A stretch of 5,887 nt of DNA from Desulfobacterales bacterium CG23_combo_of_CG06-09_8_20_14_all_51_8 (GCA_002772195.1 PCSG01000288.1:1-5887), one strand, 5' to 3'; positions 1 through 5,390 are shown, counted from the first letter of the stretch. Numbers and translations: made by a program. Notes: generated from the letters alone by a model not told the origin.

Positions 1-326
1 CCGGGCACATGGGGACCCTGACAGAGGCGAACGGCTACGCCAAAGGGGTGGGGATCTGCGGAGACGCCATTGAAGTCTATCTATCGGTCCATGACCAGAA
101 AATCGCCGATATCCGGCACGATCCCCATGGATGCACCTACACGGTGGCCTGCGCTAACGCCATGGCCCATCTGGCGCACGGCCGGAGCCTGGAAGACGCT
201 TTAAAAATCACGCCCGCAGATGTCGCCGCTGAACTGAACGGATTGCCGGCGGATCACATGCACTGCGCTTCCCTTGCGGTCAACACTCTGGGAGAGGCCA
301 TTGACGATTATTATCAGAAAGTCTAG
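1..326 (+). CDS. NifU/IscU-like iron-sulfur cluster assembly scaffold, 5' end cut by window
   Basis: This is the NifU N-terminal (IscU-like) scaffold fold, on which Fe-S clusters are assembled in the cytoplasm before transfer to apoproteins. Counting from the first in-window ATG (base 9), the three cluster-binding cysteines are present in their usual settings: C17 in ICGDA with the conserved D19, C42 in HGCTYTVA, and C86 in MHCASLA preceded by H85. Spacing between them closely matches IscU. The tail (GEAIDDYYQKV) is the normal family ending. The frame is open to the window edge and reads G-H just before that ATG; family members have an NPRN-x-G-x-M stretch here, so base 9 is probably an internal methionine and the real start is upstream. 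No C-terminal Nfu domain follows, so it is a stand-alone scaffold. It is not a desulfurase or carrier. The specific client pathway cannot be told from the window. Confidence 0.88.
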   Translation, partial: GHMGTLTEANGYAKGVGICGDAIEVYLSVHDQKIADIRHDPHGCTYTVACANAMAHLAHGRSLEDALKITPADVAAELNGLPADHMHCASLAVNTLGEAIDDYYQKV

Positions 327-421
327 GGCGGGGAAAAACCGGCAACGGCGCGCACCAAGGTGAAAATACTGTAACCATGCCCCGGGTTCATCGGTTATCC
401 GGTTGCCATGATGAAATCGAG

Positions 422-790
422 ATGAAAATGAAAAAAATTCTGATCGTAACCTCGCAGGAAAAAAAATTTGCTGGATTCATGGATGCTCTGGTCCGGAACG
501 GAGCTGAAGTTATCCGGGCCGATTCAGCGGAAGCCGCCGTCGACAGCGTGTCCGCGGCAAAACCGAATCTGGTGGTGATCGACGAAACCGTGGATGGCAT
601 CCCGGGTCTGAAAATCGCCCGGAGCATTCTCATGAAAAACGCCATGGTCAATCAGGCCGTGGTCAGTCCTCTGTCCCCGGATGATTTTCACGAAGCCTCG
701 GAAGGACTAGGCATCATGGCCCAGCTCTCTCCGAGTCCGGATGCAGCCCAGGCAAAAATGATTCTGGAGCTCCTGGGGAAAATGCCATGA
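422..790 (+). CDS. degenerate (pseudo-)receiver domain protein
   Basis: A 122-residue single-domain protein with the alternating beta/alpha pattern of a CheY-type response-regulator receiver: strand KKILIVTS (3-11), helix, strand EVIRAD (29-34), strand LVVIDE (50-55), strand QAVVSP (78-83). D54 sits where the phosphoacceptor aspartate should be and is followed by a DGIPG loop. The acidic pair that binds Mg2+ is replaced by T10-S11, and the conserved lysine before proline is S103-P104; S82 occupies the switch Thr/Ser position. It therefore may bind a partner without normal phosphorylation. There is no output domain. I chose the ATG at 422 because receiver homology begins immediately after it; the ATG at 377 would add 15 unrelated residues, and 428 is an equally possible start. 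No good Shine-Dalgarno is seen for any of these. It lies 95 bases after the scaffold gene on the same strand and could be cotranscribed. Confidence 0.72.
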   Translation: MKMKKILIVTSQEKKFAGFMDALVRNGAEVIRADSAEAAVDSVSAAKPNLVVIDETVDGIPGLKIARSILMKNAMVNQAVVSPLSPDDFHEASEGLGIMAQLSPSPDAAQAKMILELLGKMP

Positions 791-808
791 CCTGAGGGTG
801 AAAGGTCA
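788..808 (+). terminator. weak stem-loop at the end of the receiver gene
   Basis: TGACCT (788-793) and AGGTCA (803-808) are perfect inverted arms around a 9-base loop, and the first arm overlaps the stop codon. An alternative, mutually exclusive pairing is GGTC (804-807) with GACC (818-821). A T-rich stretch (TTTTATACTTTTT) follows at 828-840 but is not directly adjacent to either stem, so an intrinsic terminator is possible and not clear-cut. Confidence 0.25.
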
Positions 809-887
809 AAGACTGAAGACCGGACGATTTTATACTTTTTAAACAATCCGTCAATTCCACCCACCACCCCAATTCTTAAATTGTATC

Positions 888-904
888 TTGGCATTTTTTT
901 TGAT
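888..904 (+). promoter_or_regulatory. possible sigma-54-like promoter upstream of the DUF3795 gene
   Basis: TTGGCATTTTTTTTGAT has the GG of a sigma-54 -24 element (bases 890-891) and a TTGA 10 bases further on, where the -12 element would read TTGC. The last consensus base (C) is missing. The same stretch could instead feed a poor sigma-70 promoter (TTGTAT at 881-886 and GATAAT at 902-907, only 15 bases apart). The position, about 50 bases before the ATG at 955, suits a promoter, but neither match is strong. Confidence 0.25.
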
Positions 905-954
905 AATAGAAAAATCTGTCCAGTCAATTTCTGAAATTCGAGGAGGAAGATTTT

Positions 955-1476
955 ATGGAAGGATGGGAAGAGGATGAATTCAGAAACACATCCCTGATGG
1001 CGCCCTGCGGTCTGTATTGTGGGACCTGCGGCATCTATATCGCCGGGCGGGATAAAAATGAAAAATTCAGGGCCGTCATGGCCGGCCTTTACGGCACAAA
1101 ACCCGAGGAGACCACCTGCGCCGGGTGTATGCAGCCGGACCCGCCGAAAGATTTCTATTATTATTGTAAAACTTGCAAAATCAGGGATTGCGTGAAGTCC
1201 AAAGGCTTTTATTCCTGCCACCAGTGCGGAGACTGGCCGTGTGAAGAGATCAAAAATTTTCCCCTGGCCACGGGCCGTCGGGTCATGCTCCGCACGATTC
1301 CGGTCTGGCGGGAAAAAGTCGCCGAACTCGGCGATGAAGACGGAAGCGTTGCCTGGGCTGCGGCGGAATGCGAACGATATCATTGTCCGGACTGCGGTTA
1401 TCCCCTGTTCCGGGGCGCCCAGCGCTGCCGGCAGTGTAAAAAAGACGTGGCGGATCAACTGGACGGGTCGCTTTAA
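955..1476 (+). CDS. DUF3795 cysteine-rich protein with C-terminal zinc ribbon
   Basis: The N-terminal motif APCGLYCGTCGIYIA (16-30) is the hallmark of the DUF3795 family, cysteine-rich proteins of unknown function common in anaerobic bacteria and archaea. The 173 residues contain 16 cysteines: C18, C22, C25, then C55-x2-C58, C71-x2-C74, C79, C88-x2-C91 and C96 in the family domain, then C139. A further C144-PD-C147 and C158-RQ-C161 pair forms a typical zinc-ribbon tail, with basic residues after it. Metal binding (zinc or Fe-S) is therefore very likely; the biochemical role is unknown. There is no signal peptide or membrane segment, so it should be cytoplasmic. The start is fixed by AGGAGG at 941-946, 8 bases before the ATG. 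The next gene begins 10 bases after its stop, so the two probably form an operon. Confidence 0.85.
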   Translation: MEGWEEDEFRNTSLMAPCGLYCGTCGIYIAGRDKNEKFRAVMAGLYGTKPEETTCAGCMQPDPPKDFYYYCKTCKIRDCVKSKGFYSCHQCGDWPCEEIKNFPLATGRRVMLRTIPVWREKVAELGDEDGSVAWAAAECERYHCPDCGYPLFRGAQRCRQCKKDVADQLDGSL

Positions 1477-1486
1477 AAGAAAGCCT

Positions 1487-2143
1487 ATGAAAGAAAACCA
1501 TCTTCAGCCGACCCCGACCCTGAATTTCCATCATCTGTCGGTACGGGAATTCATCAAAACCCATGCCGGCGATAAGGATGATCCCGTCAATCAGGCCGTC
1601 AGCCTCTATTACGCGGTGCGCGACGGTATCCGCTATGATCCCTATGCCATCGATCTTACGGCGGAAGGACTGTGCGCCAGCACCACCTTGAAAAATGGCC
1701 GGGGCTGGTGCGTGGCCAAGGCAATCCTTCTGGCCGCCTGCTGCCGCAGCATGGGAATCCCGGCCCGATTAGGATTTGCGGATGTTCGAAACCACCTGTC
1801 CACCGAACGCCTCCGCGCCCAGATGCGGACTGATATTTTTTACTGGCACGGATACACGGCCATTTATTTAAACAACCGATGGGTCAAGGCCACCCCGGCC
1901 TTCAACATCGAGCTGTGCCGCAAGTTCAATTTCCATCCCCTGGACTTTGACGGCACCGCAGACTCCCTCTATCATCCCTTTGATTTGAGCGGCAACCGCC
2001 ATATGGAGTATGTCAACGACCGGGGCCTGTTTGACGACGTGCCCATCGACGCCATTATCAGTACGTTCCGGAAAGCCTATGTCGTGGACGATTCCTTGGA
2101 AAAAGCCGATTTTGAAGCGGACGTGACCTCAGAAACACGGTAA
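1487..2143 (+). CDS. transglutaminase-like (papain-fold) protein
   Basis: A 218-residue protein with a transglutaminase-like core at about 35-145. The helix carrying the nucleophile is GRGWCVAKAILLAACCRSMG (71-90) with C75, followed by IPARLGFADVRNH (91-103); the catalytic histidine is H121 in YWHGYTAIYLNNRWVKATP. In the classical Cys-His-Asp triad the Asp follows a W-V-x-V pattern; here that site reads K134-A-T136-P, so T136 replaces Asp and the neighbouring N140 might substitute. The ATPAFN form is, from memory, typical of a subgroup of bacterial members and so probably ancestral, not damage. Bacterial relatives act as proteases, amidases or cross-linkers; the substrate here is unknown. No signal peptide is seen, so it is cytoplasmic. 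The start at 1487 follows the upstream stop by 10 bases with only a weak purine-rich AAAGAAAG site; the frame extends further 5' but overlaps the DUF3795 gene and is not homologous there. Confidence 0.83.
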   Translation: MKENHLQPTPTLNFHHLSVREFIKTHAGDKDDPVNQAVSLYYAVRDGIRYDPYAIDLTAEGLCASTTLKNGRGWCVAKAILLAACCRSMGIPARLGFADVRNHLSTERLRAQMRTDIFYWHGYTAIYLNNRWVKATPAFNIELCRKFNFHPLDFDGTADSLYHPFDLSGNRHMEYVNDRGLFDDVPIDAIISTFRKAYVVDDSLEKADFEADVTSETR

Positions 2144-2149
2144 TCAGAA

Positions 2150-2169
2150 AAAGCGGATCTATTCGCTTT
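2150..2169 (-). terminator. short terminator-like hairpin for the flavodoxin-lipoprotein gene
   Basis: Read on the minus strand, AAAGCG (2169-2164) pairs with CGCTTT (2155-2150) across an 8-base loop, and the second arm continues into a run of five T residues. The minus-strand gene's stop codon (2161-2159) lies in the loop. The stem is only 6 base pairs with three A-T pairs, so it is weak. On the plus strand no T-run follows, so it would not efficiently terminate the convergent transglutaminase gene. Confidence 0.35.
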
Positions 2170-2764
2170 GCGCGGCCTTCGGGGACTCCGCAAGGGGCAC
2201 TCGTTCCCGAAGACCTTCGGCGAACCGGGCCGCTTCGGACAAATCCGTGTCATCCGGGTGACTGGGATAGGTGCGGAAAATTTTATGAAGCCCGTTGCAT
2301 TTGAACCGCCCCACGCTGGTCTGGCCCAGCTGTTCTTCCATGGAAGAAAGGCACCCATCGGCGGTCCATGATCCGAACAGCGGCGCGCCATAGGTGACAA
2401 AAACTGCGGACGCGGAAACATCTTCCAGCCCGGCCAGAAACTCCTCGATTTTATCCGTGGGCACACCGCCATGAACCGGAGAACCCACCACGATCAGATC
2501 ATAACAGCCCGGAAAATATTCGGCCGCCTTATCCACATGAACACTCGGGCAATTTAAAACCCGGGCGATTTCATCAGCGATCTTTCCGGTATTGCCGCTC
2601 CAACTGTCGTAGACCACGATGCTTTTCAGATACGCGGACCCCGGCGGCCGCGGGTCCAGGGCTTCCACATGAAAATCCATGGCGGCATTGTGGGTGGCGC
2701 ATCCTGAAAATATAACGACCGCCCAAAAAACAATCAGAATCGCCCAGTTTTTCCTCTGACCCAT
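2159..2764 (-). CDS. lipoprotein with a flavodoxin-like domain
   Basis: This 201-residue protein starts with a signal peptide: basic RK at 4-5, a hydrophobic run (7-19), and a lipobox F19-S20-G21-C22, predicting lipid attachment at C22 and an extracytoplasmic location. After a short linker, a flavodoxin-fold domain begins at about 47: strand SIVVYDS, an FMN-phosphate loop S54-W-S-G-N-T59 resembling the T/S-x-T/S-G-N-T signature, then strand DLIVVGSP (89-96) and the loop HGGVPTDKIEEFL (98-110), as in long flavodoxin/FMN-oxidoreductase relatives. Three cysteines besides C22 occur downstream. The start at 2764 is preferred because AGGGGG lies 7 bases upstream; the ATG at 2770 would leave almost no spacing, and the one at 2806 adds polar residues. 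The domain suggests FMN binding and one- or two-electron transfer; the partner is unknown. A flavodoxin outside the cytoplasm is unusual. It converges on the transglutaminase gene with a 15-base gap. Confidence 0.82.
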   Translation of the reverse strand: MGQRKNWAILIVFWAVVIFSGCATHNAAMDFHVEALDPRPPGSAYLKSIVVYDSWSGNTGKIADEIARVLNCPSVHVDKAAEYFPGCYDLIVVGSPVHGGVPTDKIEEFLAGLEDVSASAVFVTYGAPLFGSWTADGCLSSMEEQLGQTSVGRFKCNGLHKIFRTYPSHPDDTDLSEAARFAEGLRERVPLAESPKAAQSE

Positions 2765-2771
2765 CTTCATT

Positions 2772-2777
2772 CCCCCT
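2772..2777 (-). promoter_or_regulatory. ribosome binding site deciding the lipoprotein start
   Basis: On the minus strand AGGGGG (2777-2772) is followed by 7 bases and then the ATG at 2764-2762. The alternative ATG at 2770-2768 would be only 1 base from this site, so 2764 is the better start and places a compact n-region (MGQRKN) before the hydrophobic segment. Confidence 0.6.
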
Positions 2778-2826
2778 GACTTGCTGATTCTATGATGAAA
2801 AACCAATTCAGACGGAATAAATTTTT

Positions 2827-2854
2827 AGCATATGTTCATAATCCATGCAATCAA
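2827..2854 (-). promoter_or_regulatory. candidate sigma-70 promoter of the flavodoxin-lipoprotein gene
   Basis: On the minus strand TTGATT (2854-2849) and TATGCT (2832-2827) are separated by 16 bases, each matching four of six consensus positions. Transcription would start near 2820, giving a leader of about 55 bases before the ATG at 2764. The sequence around is AT-rich, which makes chance matches easy. The rest of the 284-base gap between the two minus-strand genes shows nothing else I can identify. Confidence 0.3.
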
Positions 2855-3028
2855 ATTTTTTTGCGGTAACGCTCTCCCTGATTCTTGAATTATATCTTGT
2901 CTCCATTTTTGGTATCAAAGGGCAGGTTATTGAAGCGTAACCCGGACAAAACGGCCCTATGAATTCATCCAAAGCAATATAAGCGTGAAACTCGGCCTCA
3001 AGCTGGGGCTGATGTAATTTGGACCGGG

Positions 3029-3047
3029 GCTGCCGGATTGCGGCAGC
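3029..3047 (-). terminator. GC-rich stem-loop directly after the Rieske-like gene
   Basis: GCTGCCG (3029-3035) and CGGCAGC (3041-3047) form a perfect 7-base-pair stem with a 5-base loop, beginning 1 base beyond the stop codon of the minus-strand gene. This placement suits a transcription terminator or a 3'-end stabilising hairpin. No T-run follows on the minus strand, so it is not a canonical intrinsic terminator. Confidence 0.4.
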
Positions 3048-3048
3048 G

Positions 3049-3474
3049 TCATGAAATCGTCACCACCAGCCGATCCCCTTTCACGGCGGTGGGATAAGGC
3101 GTAATCGGTTTCGGGGCCGGGCCGTAAATTTTTTTCCCGTCAATGCCATAGGTGGATTTGTTCACGCTGCAGCATTGAACGGTATTGGTTTCGGGAACCG
3201 GGTCCAGGCGCCGATGACCGATATGCGTGCATCTGTTTTTGAACGCGCGATATTTTTTGTCCGCCCCAAAGACCACGAGCACCCGTTCCGGAAGATCACC
3301 CCCTTCAAACCGCAGGGCGCCGCCGGGTTTTTTCAGTTCCAACGCCTTTTTCAGGTTAATGGTGAGTTTCCCGTCAGCATAGGTCCAACAGTCAGGTGCT
3401 TGCGGTTTGGATGTCGCCGGTGTCCCGAAAAGGCGCTGAAAAATACTACGGTTTAAAAATTTGATCTTCTTCAT
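3049..3474 (-). CDS. small Rieske-fold [2Fe-2S]-like protein lacking one canonical ligand
   Basis: A 141-residue protein whose C-terminal half (about 60-141) follows the Rieske ferredoxin pattern: RVLVVFGADKKYRAFKNRC leads into C82-T-H84-x-G-H-R-R-L, then a second cysteine cluster Q-C101-C102-S-V-N-K-S-T-Y, followed by GKKIYGPAPKPITPYP, the proline-rich loop and final strand KGDRLVVTIS. Box I (CxH) is intact. Box II should be C-x-x-H; here the fourth position from C101 is V104 and from C102 is N105, so the second histidine ligand is absent. H87 or N105 could compensate, or the cluster may be altered or lost. The N-terminal 45 residues are basic, with no clear signal peptide or transmembrane helix. 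The start at 3474 is supported by GGGGG (3484-3480) 5 bases upstream. The electron partner is unknown; no oxygenase or cytochrome b gene is adjacent. Confidence 0.8.
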   Translation of the reverse strand: MKKIKFLNRSIFQRLFGTPATSKPQAPDCWTYADGKLTINLKKALELKKPGGALRFEGGDLPERVLVVFGADKKYRAFKNRCTHIGHRRLDPVPETNTVQCCSVNKSTYGIDGKKIYGPAPKPITPYPTAVKGDRLVVTIS

Positions 3475-3605
3475 GGTATCCCCTTTTTTGAATTGATTTT
3501 GCGTCTGACGGATCAGTTAATTAAATTGATGGATGAAAATTCATAAACTTTTTTACGCCGGGTTGTTTTTTAATTCCGTTCATATCTCGTTTTCTCAAAC
3601 AAAGC

Positions 3606-3624
3606 AATTGATTATGGATCAATT
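3606..3624. repeat. 19-base palindrome, operator-like
   Basis: AATTGAT (3606-3612) and ATCAATT (3618-3624) are perfect 7-base inverted arms around TATGG. The inner TTGAT...ATCAA resembles an FNR/CRP-family box, but the spacer is 5 bases where FNR has 4, so a member of that family is possible but not shown. It lies about 130 bases before the Rieske-like gene start and about 450 before the Hdr operon. Confidence 0.45.
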
Positions 3625-3704
3625 TATTACTCATTGAAAAAATCTATCGAAATTAAATATATTATAGATATTATCAAATTGACAGCCCCCTTTTTTCCCT
3701 TTAG

Positions 3705-3734
3705 GGTGATTTTTCACCATCGCCGGTTTTCCGG
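3705..3734. repeat. two adjacent small hairpins with TTTT loops
   Basis: GGTGA (3705-3709) pairs with TCACC (3714-3718) around TTTT, and CCGG (3723-3726) pairs with CCGG (3731-3734) around another TTTT. Just before them CCCT-TT-AGGG (3697-3706) is a third small inverted repeat that overlaps the first arm. Stems are short; they could be regulatory sites, relics of a terminator, or chance. Confidence 0.3.
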
Positions 3735-3761
3735 AATCAACCTTTTGATGATTTATCTGGC

Positions 3762-3779
3762 TGACATATCATGACATAT
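3762..3779. repeat. 10-base-phased direct repeat TGACATAT
   Basis: TGACATAT occurs at 3762-3769 and again at 3772-3779, exactly 10 bases apart, i.e. on the same face of the helix. The core ACATAT recurs at 3810-3815. This arrangement is typical of binding sites for a cooperatively acting regulator, though the downstream operon start is about 290 bases away. Confidence 0.35.
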
Positions 3780-3815
3780 TTATTTTTCGGCTTTACATGA
3801 GTCTGGCGCACATAT

Positions 3816-4002
3816 CTACCCGGGACTGGTAGACGCGTCACCGCCATGGGCCGGAAATAGTGGTATATCGGCAAAATTCTCTTCCCGCTTCCCTGTTTTC
3901 CCATTCATTTTAGGCCCCTGCGTTCATCTCGCGCAACACATCCGCTTGATGTTTTCCGTCGCGCCATACCCACCAGTTCCCGCCGTATGATCTCTGCTTT
4001 AC
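3816..4002 (-). other. two very short minus-strand frames, possible gene remnant
   Basis: At 4002-3910 a start-less frame on the minus strand ends with a protein-like tail containing GGNWWVWRDGKHQADVL and stops with TAA at 3912-3910. One base later an ATG (3908) opens a 30-codon frame that ends with TAG at 3818-3816, preceded by AGGGG 6 bases upstream; its product begins MNGKTGKREENF. GC content here is coding-like compared with the AT-rich flanks. Both could be the decayed 3' end of a lost operon. I do not recognise either sequence, and frames this short also arise by chance. Confidence 0.25.
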
Positions 4003-4039
4003 TCTTAAACTATTAAATAAATTTATTTTCAATAACTTA

Positions 4040-4045
4040 TATAAC
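4040..4045 (+). promoter_or_regulatory. -10-like element of the Hdr operon
   Basis: TATAAC matches five of six bases of the sigma-70 -10 consensus and lies 24 bases before the ATG at 4070, which would give a leader of about 18 bases containing the GGAGGG ribosome binding site (4057-4062). No convincing -35 is present at 16-18 bases upstream, so an activator or another sigma factor may be needed. Confidence 0.35.
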
Positions 4046-4069
4046 AAAAAAATTCTGGAGGGAACCAAA

Positions 4070-5380
4070 ATGACCGATCTCATCAAGCTTCCAAAAATTA
4101 AAAAAACCGAGTTTCTGGACAAAGTGAAACAGATCCTCCCTAACGGGGGAAATTTATCCCTGTGCCTGACCTGCGGGGCCTGTTCATCCGGATGCCCGGC
4201 CACCGGCCTTGCCAACATGGACCCGAGAAAATTCCTGCGGCTGGTAGCCCTGGGCCTGGAAGAAGAGATCACCAAGCACCCCTGGGTCTGGATGTGCACC
4301 ATGTGCGAACGCTGCCTCCATGTATGCCCCATGAGCATCAATATCCCGGGCCTGGTGTTTGAGGCCCGGAAACTGTGGCCCCGGGAGGAACGGCCCAAAG
4401 GCATCCTGGGTTCCTGCGATATGGCGGTCAAAAACGACAGTTGCAGCGCCATGGGTGCGTCACCGGAGGATTTCCGGTTCGTGGTGGAGGATATCCTGAA
4501 AGAAGTCCGGGAAACCCAGCCCGGATGGAAGGATTTGCAGGCCCCCATCGACAAGCAGGGCGCGTATTTTTTCCTGAGCCAGAACTCCCGGGAGCCGGTG
4601 ACCGAGCCGGATGAAATGATTCCCCTGTGGAAGATTCTGCATCTCGTGGGCGCTGACTGGACATACAGTTGCACGGGTTGGGGCGGGGAAAATTACTGCA
4701 TGTTTCTGGCCGATGATGAAAACTGGAAAAAAGTGGCTACGACAACCATCAATTCGGCGAAAAGTCTGGGCTGCAAGGTGTATCTGAACACCGAATGCGG
4801 CCATTCCACGTTTTCCGTATGGAAAGGCAATCAGAAATTTGCCATCGACAAGGATTTCGCCATTGAGTCCATTGTGAAGTATTACGCCCAGTGGATTCGG
4901 GAAGGGAAACTCAAAGTAAATGCCGACTGGAACAAAGACCTCAAGGTCAAGTTCACGGTGCAGGATCCCTGCAACCTGGTGCGGAAGAGTTTCAAGGACG
5001 CGTTTGCCGATGATTTGCGGTTTGTGATCAAGGCCTGCGTGGGAGAGGAAAATTTCATCGACACGACCCCGAACAAATCCAACAATTACTGCTGCGGCGG
5101 GGGCGGCGGGAGTCTTCAGTCCGGTTACAAAGGGGAGCGGCTCCAGTACGGGCTGTTAAAACACCAGCAAATTGAAGCCACCGGCGCGCCCTATGTCATT
5201 ACCCCCTGTCATAACTGTCACGCCCAGATTCATGAACTGGGAGAGCATTATGCGGACGGAGGCTACCGGTCCCTGCATCTGTGGACCATTATCGCGCTGT
5301 CGCTGGGCGTTCTGGGGGAAAATGAACGGGAATATTTAGGCGATGATTTAAAAGAAGTGAATATGCCGGCTGCTGAATAA
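4070..5380 (+). CDS. HdrD-like iron-sulfur oxidoreductase (two 4Fe-4S ferredoxin motifs plus CCG domains)
   Basis: A 436-residue protein of the GlpC/HdrD family, the cytoplasmic Fe-S subunits that pass electrons to or from disulfide, quinone or flavin partners. The N-terminal ferredoxin region has C32-x2-C35-x2-C38-x3-C42-P and C76-x2-C79-x2-C82-x3-C86-P, ligands for two [4Fe-4S] clusters. The C-terminal CCG domain is complete: C301 in QDPCNL, C341-C342 in YCCGGGGG, and C380-HN-C383, the pattern that binds a noncubane cluster in HdrB/HdrD. The middle CCG-like domain (about 165-260) keeps C201, C210 and C243 (TECGHS) but lacks the twin-cysteine motif. No membrane helices, so soluble or peripheral. 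GGAGGG lies 7 bases before the ATG. The next gene follows after 10 bases, then an hdrA-like gene, so it likely forms a complex with HdrA. A BamD-type role (ATP-independent benzoyl-CoA reductase) is an alternative, but no bamB/bamC is visible. Confidence 0.88.
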   Translation: MTDLIKLPKIKKTEFLDKVKQILPNGGNLSLCLTCGACSSGCPATGLANMDPRKFLRLVALGLEEEITKHPWVWMCTMCERCLHVCPMSINIPGLVFEARKLWPREERPKGILGSCDMAVKNDSCSAMGASPEDFRFVVEDILKEVRETQPGWKDLQAPIDKQGAYFFLSQNSREPVTEPDEMIPLWKILHLVGADWTYSCTGWGGENYCMFLADDENWKKVATTTINSAKSLGCKVYLNTECGHSTFSVWKGNQKFAIDKDFAIESIVKYYAQWIREGKLKVNADWNKDLKVKFTVQDPCNLVRKSFKDAFADDLRFVIKACVGEENFIDTTPNKSNNYCCGGGGGSLQSGYKGERLQYGLLKHQQIEATGAPYVITPCHNCHAQIHELGEHYADGGYRSLHLWTIIALSLGVLGENEREYLGDDLKEVNMPAAE

Positions 5381-5390
5381 GGATTAGGCC

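Larger units (their letters stand above)
3475..4069. other. 595-base AT-rich divergent intergenic region
   Basis: This stretch separates the minus-strand Rieske-like gene from the plus-strand Hdr operon and should carry both promoters. It holds a 19-base palindrome, two small hairpins, a phased direct repeat, a -10-like element and two very short minus-strand frames, each listed separately. From about 3485 to 3680 it is strongly AT-rich; from about 3800 to 4000 the GC content rises to coding-like values without a convincing gene. No full-length gene, RNA gene or insertion-sequence ends were found. Confidence 0.6.

Noticed and set aside
9..11. ATG at the window start as the true start of the scaffold gene.
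   Set aside because: The frame continues to the window edge and the residues before it fit the family's conserved N-terminus, so the gene almost certainly starts upstream.
688..1458. Long open frame on the minus strand (about 256 codons).
   Set aside because: It is antisense to the receiver and DUF3795 genes, whose strong motifs and ribosome binding site establish the plus-strand coding; the antisense product shows no recognisable domain.
1241..1486. Upstream extension of the transglutaminase-like frame.
   Set aside because: The frame is open, but it overlaps the DUF3795 gene, lacks homology to the family, and the ATG at 1487 fits the normal start position.
2177..2212. Inverted repeat CTTCGGG/CCCGAAG near the end of the flavodoxin gene.
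   Set aside because: The loop is 22 bases and it lies wholly inside coding sequence without a T-run, so it is better explained by codon use.
3823..3838. Stretch GGGACTGGTAGACGCG resembling the D-arm of a tRNA-Leu.
   Set aside because: It matches a D-arm well, but no acceptor stem, anticodon arm, variable loop or T-arm can be found on either side, so it is chance or an unprovable fragment.
3994..4674. Minus-strand open frame extending into the HdrD-like gene.
   Set aside because: Inside 4070-4674 it is antisense to well-supported ferredoxin motifs; only its tail outside the gene (3910-4002) is kept as a weak candidate.
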